Of a DNA stretch of 9,491 nt, positions 1-6,100 are shown piece by piece. Origin of the DNA: Gammaproteobacteria bacterium RIFCSPHIGHO2_02_FULL_42_13 (GTDB taxonomy: Bacteria; Pseudomonadota; Gammaproteobacteria; UBA12402); contig MGXQ01000014.1 of NCBI GenBank assembly GCA_001801405.1, forward strand, positions 1-9,491, in the 5' to 3' direction. Every line of letters begins with the position of its first letter. The first letter of the stretch is position 1. A program made the translations under genes and the position numbers. Under the pieces are notes generated by a model. That model ran no database searches. It was not told where the DNA came from and saw only the letters and a list, made by a program, of their open reading frames with translations.

Positions 1-1
1 T

Positions 2-577
2 TCGGGATCGAAAGATCAGGAACAAGATAAGCAAGAAAAAAAGCCATCGATGCATTGGTATGCGGTGCAGGCTTATTCGAATTTTGAACCTTATGTGATG
101 AAGGCGTTGGCTCAGCGCATCAAAGAACAGCATAAGGAAGAATTTTTTGGTGAAATTATGGTGCCAAAAGAACAAGTGGTTGAAATGAAGCAAGGGCAGA
201 AGCGCACGAGTGAACGCAAGTATTTTCCGGGTTATGTTTTAGTTCGTATGATTATGACGGATGATACATGGCATTTAGTGAAATCAGTTCCTAAGGTGCT
301 TGGGTTTATTGGTGGAACGAGCACGCGACCTGCGCCGATTAGCGATAAAGATGTGCATGATATTCTTGATCGCGTGAAAGAGGGCGCGGATAAGCCGAAG
401 CCAAAAATTGTTTACGAAATTGGAGAGGTGGTTCGAGTGATTGATGGTCCTTTTGCGGACTTCAATGGTGTCGTTGAAGAAGTCAATTATGAGAAAAATC
501 GGTTACGAGTAGCGGTTTTGATTTTTGGACGTTCTACGCCGGTAGAATTGGAATTTGGACAGGTTAATAAAAATTAA
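2..577 (+). CDS. nusG: Transcription termination/antitermination factor NusG (5' end probably outside window)
   Basis: NusG binds the RNA polymerase clamp through its N-terminal NGN domain and contacts Rho or ribosomal protein S10 through its C-terminal KOW domain, affecting elongation, Rho termination and transcription-translation coupling. Counting from the first internal Met (position 50), the NGN domain covers about residues 1-115 (HWYAVQAY, FFGEIMVP, SERKYFPGYVLVRM, VLGFIGGT, RPAPISDKD). The KOW domain covers about 122-175 (GEVVRVIDGPFADFNGVVEEV, FGRSTPVELEF). Both match E. coli NusG closely. The frame is open from position 2 to the ATG at 50 and encodes a Lys/Glu/Gln-rich stretch ending KKPS. 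E. coli NusG also has a short charged segment before its RWYVVQAF, and the ATG at 50 lacks a good Shine-Dalgarno. I therefore infer a start upstream of the window; the ATG at 50 is the alternative. secE is the usual upstream neighbour but is not visible. Confidence 0.95.
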   Translation, partial: SGSKDQEQDKQEKKPSMHWYAVQAYSNFEPYVMKALAQRIKEQHKEEFFGEIMVPKEQVVEMKQGQKRTSERKYFPGYVLVRMIMTDDTWHLVKSVPKVLGFIGGTSTRPAPISDKDVHDILDRVKEGADKPKPKIVYEIGEVVRVIDGPFADFNGVVEEVNYEKNRLRVAVLIFGRSTPVELEFGQVNKN

Positions 578-591
578 TTTGTTTTAATATA

Positions 592-626
592 GGGGGAGTT
601 TCGATTTAATCGGAACGCTTGTACCC
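592..626 (+). promoter_or_regulatory. Candidate L1-binding autoregulatory hairpin in the rplK leader
   Basis: The nusG-rplK spacer contains an 8-bp stem, GTTTCGAT (598-605) with ATCGGAAC (609-616), holding one G-T wobble and a 3-nt loop. A G-run at 592-596 can pair with CCC at 624-626 to form a lower helix. The two helices are separated by an asymmetric internal loop: one A on the 5' side and GCTTGTA (617-623) on the 3' side. In gammaproteobacteria, L1 represses the rplKA mRNA by binding a leader structure that mimics its 23S rRNA site, two helices around an asymmetric loop. Position and shape fit, but I could not align it to a known L1 site, so the function is inferred. Confidence 0.42.
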
Positions 627-641
627 AAAGAGAGGTGTGAT

Positions 642-1088
642 ATGGCAACAAAAAAAGTGAAAAAAATAAAAGGATTTATTAATTTATTAATTGCGCCGGG
701 CGCAGCAAACCCAAGTCCGCCCATAGGTCCTGCTTTAGGACAAAAGGGCGTGAACATTATGGAGTTTTGTACGGCCTTTAACAATGCAACCAATAAATTA
801 GATAAAGCATTAAAAGTTCCTACCATTATTACTGTCTATGAAGATAGAAGTTTTTCATTTGTGGTGAAACAGCCGCCGGCTTCCGCTTTAATTTTAAAAG
901 CGACAGGCTTACCAAAAGGTAGCTCTAAACCAAATAGTGAAAAAGTGGGTAAATTAAGTCGTACGCAATTAGAAGAAATTGCCAAAACAAAAATGCCCGA
1001 TCTTACAGCAGGCAGTTTAAAAGCAGCCATGCGCACTATTGCGGGCACGGCGCGTAATATGGGTATTGAAGTGGAGGAATTTGAATAA
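642..1088 (+). CDS. rplK: 50S ribosomal protein L11
   Basis: L11 binds the GTPase-associated region of 23S rRNA at the base of the L7/L12 stalk, where it affects elongation-factor GTPase activity and RelA activation. The protein is 148 aa, slightly longer than the usual 141-145 because of a lysine-rich N-terminus (ATKKVKKIKG). The N-terminal domain has the family signature PSPPIGPALGQKGVNIMEFC at about residues 26-45. The C-terminal rRNA-binding domain starts near residue 80 and ends with GTARNMGIEVE. The start is supported by AGAGG at 631-635, six bases before the ATG. The stop overlaps the rplA start by one base (TAATG), which implies translational coupling and joint control by L1. Nothing is damaged or missing. 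Confidence 0.98.
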   Translation: MATKKVKKIKGFINLLIAPGAANPSPPIGPALGQKGVNIMEFCTAFNNATNKLDKALKVPTIITVYEDRSFSFVVKQPPASALILKATGLPKGSSKPNSEKVGKLSRTQLEEIAKTKMPDLTAGSLKAAMRTIAGTARNMGIEVEEFE

Positions 1089-1789
1089 TGGCTACTACGC
1101 TATCAAAAAGAATGCGAAAGATTTATGAAACAGCGCCAGCTAACACGGTGATGTCAGCGCTCGATGCGTTTGAAACGTTAAAAAAACTATCAACGGTTAA
1201 ATTTGTTGAGAGCGTTGATGTGAGTGTTAATTTAGGCATTGACTGCAAAAAAAGCGAACAAACTGTTCGCGGTTCAACGTTGTTGCCAAAGGGTACGGGT
1301 CGCAATGTGAAAGTGGCCGTGATGACGCAGGGCGCATCGGCAGACAAAGCCAAAAAAGCGGGTGCCGATTTGGTCGGTTATGATGATTTGGCAAAAGCCA
1401 TTACGGCGGGTGAATTTAATTTTGATGTATTAATTGCGACGCCAGATGCGATGCCATTGATCGGTAAGTTGGGTCCCATTTTAGGACCACGTGGAATGAT
1501 GCCGAATCCAAAATTAGGAACCGTTACAACCGATGTGGAAACGGCGGTGACGAATGCAAAATCAGGACAGGTAACATTTAGAATAGATAAAGCCGGCATT
1601 ATTCATTGCCGCATTGGTACGGTAAAATTTTCCGCGCAAGATTTGAAAGAAAACTTGGAATCGTTGATTATTGGGCTGCAAAAAGCAAAACCAAGTTCAG
1701 CAAAAGGTATATTTTTAAAGAAGATCACGGTTTCCACTACCATGGGACCGGGGATTTTGGTGGATCAAAATACCTTGGAGATTAAATAA
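1088..1789 (+). CDS. rplA: 50S ribosomal protein L1
   Basis: L1 forms the mobile stalk beside the ribosomal E site and helps release deacylated tRNA. In this family it also represses its own operon by binding the leader mRNA. The protein is 233 aa, close to E. coli L1. Visible signatures are KFVESVDVSVNLGID (about residues 38-52), VRGSTLLPKGTGR (about 60-72), FDVLIATPDAMPLIGKLG and the diagnostic GPRGMMPNPKLGTVT (about 135-149). The C-terminal part of domain I contains SSAKGIFLKKITVSTTMGPG. The ATG overlaps the rplK stop by one base, and a Shine-Dalgarno GGAGG at 1073-1077 lies inside the end of rplK. The gene is followed by the 364-nt structured gap before rplJ. Confidence 0.98.
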   Translation: MATTLSKRMRKIYETAPANTVMSALDAFETLKKLSTVKFVESVDVSVNLGIDCKKSEQTVRGSTLLPKGTGRNVKVAVMTQGASADKAKKAGADLVGYDDLAKAITAGEFNFDVLIATPDAMPLIGKLGPILGPRGMMPNPKLGTVTTDVETAVTNAKSGQVTFRIDKAGIIHCRIGTVKFSAQDLKENLESLIIGLQKAKPSSAKGIFLKKITVSTTMGPGILVDQNTLEIK

Positions 1790-1837
1790 AAGAATTCACG
1801 ATTGGGGGTTGATTTTATGATTAACCGATAATCGTCG

Positions 1838-1936
1838 AAGACCGTCAGCGTGATCTGGATAGAAATATTTGGATTGCTTAATCGGGAACTTGTTCCTAGC
1901 TTACGTAGGCGGTGTTTCCTAATCGGACACCGAATG
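1838..1936 (+). promoter_or_regulatory. Candidate L10 leader element (L10-L12 binding region of rplJL mRNA)
   Basis: The first half of the rplA-rplJ gap holds compact foldable RNA. GGAAC (1885-1889) pairs with GTTCC (1892-1896). CGGTGT plus CC (1910-1915, 1918-1919) pairs with GG plus ACACCG (1925-1932), giving an 8-bp stem with a 2-nt bulge. Between them lies TTACGTAGGCGG (1901-1912), which resembles, from memory, the CGTAGGCGG segment of the E. coli rplJ leader. In many bacteria the L10(L12)4 complex binds this leader to repress rplJ-rplL expression. Identity is inferred from position and this short match. Positions 1790-1837 show no feature I can support; a G-run at 1804-1808 and the AT-rich bases after it could pair with the later terminator arm. 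Confidence 0.4.
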
Positions 1937-1964
1937 AGAGTTTGTTATCTGAAAAGATAATGTG

Positions 1965-2080
1965 AAGATTTCCCCGCGGCTTGCCGCGTGGGACTTTTCG
2001 CTTGGGGATTCTCAAGGGGAGCAGGCGAACGCTCCCCTTGAGTCGCCGTTCGCGCGGCTTTGCCGCGCAGGCGAAATCTT
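1965..2080 (+). repeat. Imperfect palindromic element of three GC-rich hairpins in the rplJ leader
   Basis: The ends are perfect 8-base inverted repeats, AAGATTTC (1965-1972) and GAAATCTT (2073-2080). The centre is a perfect 12-bp inverted repeat, CTCAAGGGGAGC (2011-2022) and GCTCCCCTTGAG (2031-2042), with an 8-nt loop. Each arm has its own GC hairpin: CGCGG-CTTG-CCGCG at 1975-1988, extended by CCC/GGG across one bulged T, and GCGCGGC-TTT-GCCGCGC at 2052-2068, enclosed by TCGCC (2043-2047) with GGCGA (2070-2074). The two arms are therefore rough mirror images around about position 2025. The segment is much more GC-rich and symmetrical than its surroundings. It looks like an inserted palindromic repeat, comparable in style to Rickettsia palindromic elements, but only one copy is visible. 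It could instead be native leader structure. Confidence 0.6.
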
Positions 2081-2088
2081 ACCAAGAA

Positions 2089-2126
2089 ATAAAAATACCC
2101 CGTCTGCTTGCAGCGGGGATTTTTAT
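2089..2126 (+). terminator. Terminator-shaped hairpin (attenuator candidate) just before rplJ
   Basis: ATAAAAAT (2089-2096) pairs with ATTTTTAT (2119-2126), CCCCG (2098-2102) with CGGGG (2114-2118), and CTG (2104-2106) with CAG (2111-2113) around a CTTG loop, with single-base bulges at A2097 and T2103. The GC stem is followed directly by a run of five T, the classic intrinsic-terminator layout; the A-run on the other side also makes it terminator-like on the opposite strand. Only 12 nt separate it from the rplJ Shine-Dalgarno, so it cannot simply end the upstream transcript. Attenuation is the natural inference. The Bacillus subtilis rplJL leader is a known case where L10 controls such a terminator; gammaproteobacterial control is usually described as translational. 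Confidence 0.5.
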
Positions 2127-2138
2127 CAAATGATAAAT

Positions 2139-2146
2139 GGGGAGGT
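2139..2146 (+). promoter_or_regulatory. Strong Shine-Dalgarno that fixes the rplJ start at GTG 2154
   Basis: GGGGAGGT is the best Shine-Dalgarno match in the spacer. Its GGAGG core ends at 2145, eight bases before the GTG at 2154. The in-frame ATG at 2130 lies upstream of this site and has only a weak G-run (2115-2118), itself buried in the hairpin. This supports GTG 2154 as the start. Confidence 0.8.
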
Positions 2147-2153
2147 AACGAAA

Positions 2154-2681
2154 GTGCCATTAACATTAGAACAGAAAAAGCAGATTGTGACCGAAGTAGC
2201 GGAAGTTGCTTCAAGTGCATTGTCTGCAACTGTAGCTGATTATCGTGGGCTGACAGTTACCGAAATGAATGAGCTTCGCGCCAAAGCGCGTGCTGCCAAT
2301 GTGTATTTGAGAATCGTACGAAATACCTTGGCGCGACGTGCGTTGGAAGGCACAGAGTTTGCTTGTTTACAGGAAGTGTTAACAGGACAGTTATTGTTAG
2401 CATTTTCTAAAACAGAGCCGAGTGCTAGTGCGCGATTAATGCGTGATTTTGTTGAAGAGCATGAAAAACTAGAAGTGAAAGCATTAGCCATTAATGGTGA
2501 ACTGTTTTCGGCGAGTCATTTGAACGCAATTGCAAAATTGCCAACACGTGATGAAGCGTTGGCATTGTTGATGTCAGTGATGCAGGCGCCAATTAGTAAA
2601 TTTGTGCGTACGTTAGCAGAGCCATGTGCTAAGTTTGTTCGAACGGTAGCGGCAGTGCGAGATAAAAAACAAGCTGCATAG
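2154..2681 (+). CDS. rplJ: 50S ribosomal protein L10 (GTG start)
   Basis: L10 anchors two or more L7/L12 dimers to the ribosomal stalk and, as the L10(L12)4 complex, typically represses its own mRNA. From the GTG the protein is 175 aa (E. coli 165) and begins PLTLEQKKQIVTEVAEVASSALS, which aligns with E. coli L10 from its first residues. Other family stretches are VADYRGLTVTEMNELR, VYLRIVRNTLARRALEGT, KLEVKALAINGELF and the C-terminal VRTVAAVRDKKQAA. The C-terminus repeats a KFVRT module twice, 11 residues apart, in the helix that binds L12; this longer form explains the extra length and I believe it occurs in other proteobacteria. The frame stays open upstream to a GTG at 1962, through the palindrome and hairpin. 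That extension has no L10 similarity and is rejected. rplL follows after 27 nt. Confidence 0.96.
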   Translation: MPLTLEQKKQIVTEVAEVASSALSATVADYRGLTVTEMNELRAKARAANVYLRIVRNTLARRALEGTEFACLQEVLTGQLLLAFSKTEPSASARLMRDFVEEHEKLEVKALAINGELFSASHLNAIAKLPTRDEALALLMSVMQAPISKFVRTLAEPCAKFVRTVAAVRDKKQAA

Positions 2682-2708
2682 AAATTAATTGAAAAGAGGT
2701 AAATATAT

Positions 2709-3089
2709 ATGACTACGAAGGTTGCAAAAGAAGATATTTTAGAAGCAATATCTCAGATGAGCGTGATGGATATCGTTGAATTGGTGAAAGCGATGGAAAC
2801 AAAATTCGGCGTGTCTGCACAAGCTGCTGTTCATGTTGCTGCACCGGCCGCAGGTGGTGGTGAAGCGGCTGAAGAAAAGACAGAATTTGATGTCTTGATG
2901 TCCAGTTTCGGCGAAAATAAAGTGGGCGTAATCAAAGTGATTCGCACGATTACTGGGCTAGGTCTTAAAGAAGCAAAAGACTTAGTGGAAAAAGCACCGA
3001 CGAAAGTGAAGGAAGGTGTTGCCAAAGCCGAAGCCGAGAAAATTAAAAAACAATTGGAAGAAGCAGGCGCCTCTGCCGAGGTTAAATAA
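2709..3089 (+). CDS. rplL: 50S ribosomal protein L7/L12
   Basis: L7/L12 is the multicopy stalk protein that recruits EF-Tu, EF-G, IF2 and release factors and stimulates their GTPases. The protein is 126 aa (E. coli 121). The N-terminal dimerisation and L10-binding domain covers about residues 1-38 (MSVMDIVELVKAMETKFGVSA). An Ala/Gly/Pro-rich flexible hinge follows at about 39-57 (AAPAAGGGEAAEEK). The C-terminal factor-binding domain runs from about 58 (TEFDVLMSSFGENKVGVIKVIR, TGLGLKEAKDLVEKAP) to a Glu/Lys-rich end. AAAGAGGT lies just before the ATG, and the gene sits 27 nt after rplJ as expected for a co-translated pair. Confidence 0.98.
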   Translation: MTTKVAKEDILEAISQMSVMDIVELVKAMETKFGVSAQAAVHVAAPAAGGGEAAEEKTEFDVLMSSFGENKVGVIKVIRTITGLGLKEAKDLVEKAPTKVKEGVAKAEAEKIKKQLEEAGASAEVK

Positions 3090-3125
3090 TCTGAATTATC
3101 GGATAATTTCCATTCAGGGATGTGT

Positions 3126-3155
3126 GGCTGGCAGCGTAAATGCTGCCGGCCTTTT
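3126..3155 (+). terminator. Stem-loop with T-run between rplL and rpoB (partial terminator candidate)
   Basis: GGCTGGCAGC (3126-3135) pairs with GCTGCCGGCC (3142-3151), a 10-bp stem with one G-T wobble and a 6-nt loop, followed by TTTT (3152-3155). In E. coli a weak terminator at this place lets only part of the transcription enter rpoBC, so ribosomal proteins exceed polymerase subunits; RNase III also processes that spacer. The short T-run suits incomplete termination. Upstream in the same spacer CTGAAT (3091-3096) can pair with ATTCAG (3112-3117), and AATTATC/GATAATT (3094-3108) forms a competing small palindrome. I cannot assign either a function. Confidence 0.65.
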
Positions 3156-3186
3156 GCGTTAAAGAAATTACATACTGAGGTTATTC

Positions 3187-6100
3187 ATGGCTACTAAAGT
3201 AAAAATTTTAGAAATGACGAATACGGAAAGACAACGTTTTCGCAAGGATTTTAGTCGGTATTCAACCATCGTTGAAATTCCTTTCTTGTTGAAAACACAG
3301 TTGGATTCTTATGAGGAATTTTTACAACTTTACACGCCGGATAGCGCGCGCGCAAACAGAGGGTTAGAGGCTGCATTTAAATCCGTTTTCCCTATTACCA
3401 GTTATTCAGGCAATGTATTGTTGGAATATCTTTGTTACCATTTGGGCGAAGCGCCTTTTAACGTCAATGAATGTAAAATTCGTGGGCTAACTTATGCGGC
3501 GCCGATGCGCGTCAAAATGCGTTTAACTATTTTTGACATCAATGGAAAAGAGCGCGAAGTTAAAGATATTAGAGAGCAAGAAGTGTATTTGGGCGACATT
3601 CCTTTGATGACGGATTTTGGTAGTTTTGTTATTAATGGTACCGAGCGGGTCGTTGTTTCACAATTGCATCGTTCACCCGGTGTGTTTTTCGATCATGATA
3701 AAGGAAGAACGCATTCGTCTGGTAAATTACTTTATTCTGCACGTATTATTCCTTATCGTGGGTCTTGGTTAGATTTTGAATTTGATCCCAAAGATGCTTT
3801 ATATGTTCGCATTGATCGTCGTCGAAAATTACCGGTGACAGTATTGTTGCGAGCATTAGGTTATTCCAGCCAGGAAGTGTTAAATTTGTTTTTTGAAAGA
3901 GAGTGCTTTCACAAGGAGAAAGGCCAGTGGATGTTAGATTTAGTGCCCGATCGCTTGAAAGGTCAGGTCGCGAATTTTGATATCAAAAGTAAAGCGGGAA
4001 AATTGATCATTCAGGAAGGCAAGCGTATTACGGCGCGACATATTAATGAATTAGAAAAATCCAAGCTTAAAATGATCACGGTTCCCGCAGAATTTTTGTG
4101 TGATCGTGTATTAGCCGAAGATATTATCGATAAAGAAACCGGCGAAATTATTGTGCCACTTAATTCGGAAATTACGCCAGAATTGTTAGAATTGATTGAA
4201 GAAAAGAAAATTGATGAAGTGCAGACTTTATACGTTAACGAGTTTGATCATGGTCCTTATATTTCGAGCACTATGCGAATTGACCCGACGCAAACCCAGC
4301 TAGAAGCATTAATTGAAATTTATCGCATGATGCGTCCGGGAGAGCCGCCCACAAAAGAAGCCGCCGAAGGGTTGTTTAAAAATTTATTTTTCAGCGAAGA
4401 TCGCTATGATTTTTCAGTGGTTGGCCGCATGAAATTTAATCGCCGTGTTGGTTTTGGCGATGAAAAAACCGATAGAATATTATCAAACGAAGATATTATT
4501 GCGGCATTAAAAGTGCTGATCGATATTCGTGATGGCAAAGGCCATGTGGATGACATCGATCACTTAGGTAATCGTCGCGTGAGAAGTGTGGGTGAAATGG
4601 TTGAAAACCAATTTCGGGTTGGCTTGGTGCGTGTGGAAAAATCTGCAAAAGAACGTTTAAATGTTGCCGATTTAGAAAACTTAATGCCACAAGATCTCAT
4701 TAATGCGAAACCGGTGACCGGTGCGATACGAGAGTTTTTTTGTTCGGGTCAGTTATCTCAATTTATGGATCAGAACAATCCATTATCGGGGGTGACACAT
4801 TCAAGACGTATTTCTGCATTGGGGCCAGGCGGATTAAATCGTGAGCGAGCTGGCTTTGAAGTGCGTGACGTGCATGCGACACACTATGGTCGTGTTTGTC
4901 CGATTGAAACACCGGAAGGTCCAAATATTGGATTGATTAATTCATTGGCGGTGTATGCGCAAATGAATCAATATGGATTTTTAGAGTCCCCCTATCGAGA
5001 AGTGATCGATGGGCATATCACCAATAAAATTGTTTATCTTTCCGCGATTGAAGAAGATGAGCATGTGATTGCGCAGGCGACTGCAGCGGTGGATGCTAAA
5101 AATAATCTAGTGGATGAGTTGGTTCCCTGTCGTCATCGGAACGAAGTGGCGATGATGCCGAAAGATCAAATTCGTTTTATGGATGTATCGCCACGACAAA
5201 TTGTATCCGTTGCTGCTGCTTTAATTCCATTTTTAGAACATGACGACGTTGCGCGTGCATTGATGGGTTCCAACATGCAGCGCCAAGCGGTACCTTTAAT
5301 TCGTAGCGAAAAGCCTTTGGTAGGCACCGGCATGGAGCGCACGGTTGCTAGAGATTCTGGGGTCACTGTCGTCGCCAAGCGTGGTGGTGTGGTAGATTCC
5401 GTGGATGCAGGACGTATTGTTATTCGTATTAATGACAACGAAATGGTTGAGAATGATTCCGGCGTTGATATTTATAATTTAATTAAATACATGCGTTCGA
5501 ATCAAAATTCTTGTATGAATCAACGTCCATTGGTTAAGACAGGCGATGTTGTCATGCGCGGTGATATTTTGGCGGATGGTTCTGCAACAGACTTAGGCGA
5601 GTTAGCGTTGGGGCAAAACCTGCTGGTCGCTTTTATGTCTTGGAATGGTTATAACTTTGAAGATTCTATTCTTATTTCAGAACGTGTTGTGGAAGAAGAT
5701 CGATTTACATCGATTCACATACAAGAACTTTCTTGTATTGCGCGCGATACTAAATTGGGAGCAGAAGAAGTGACTGCTGACATTCCCAATGTCGGTGAAA
5801 GTGCTTTAGCTAAATTAGATGAGTCAGGCATCGTTTATTTGGGTGCCGAAGTTTCTGCGGGCGATATCTTGGTTGGTAAGGTGACACCCAAGGGTGAAAC
5901 GCAGTTATCACCAGAAGAAAAATTATTACGCGCGATTTTTGGTGAGAAAGCTTCCGATGTCAAAGATACTTCGTTGCGTGTACCAACGGGTATGGATGGT
6001 ACCGTTATCGATGTGCAAGTATTTGCGCGCGATGGGGTGGAAAAAGATGCGCGCACCTTGCAAATTGAAGAAACTAAATTGGCGCAAATTAAAAAAGATT

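Noticed and set aside
548..591. Possible rplK promoter around TTGGAC (555-560) and TAATAT (586-591)
   Set aside because: The two boxes are 25 nt apart, too far for a sigma-70 promoter, and no better pair is visible in the short spacer.
1802..1832. Possible rplJ promoter: TTGGGG at 1802-1807 and GATAAT at 1827-1832
   Set aside because: The spacing is 19 nt and the -35 match is poor. E. coli does have a promoter in this spacer, so one may exist, but I cannot place it with support.
1951..2095. Target-site duplication flanking the palindrome
   Set aside because: Bases on the two sides (AATGTG before, ACCAAG after) share no convincing direct repeat, so insertion cannot be shown from flanks.
1945..2229. 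94-codon open frame on the - strand across the rplJ leader
   Set aside because: It is open mainly because the palindrome is stop-poor on both strands, and it runs into the rplJ coding region with no protein similarity.
2596..2661. Tandem KFVRT repeat at the L10 C-terminus
   Set aside because: The two 11-residue copies look like a duplication, but to my knowledge this longer C-terminal form occurs in other proteobacterial L10 proteins, so it is probably ancestral.
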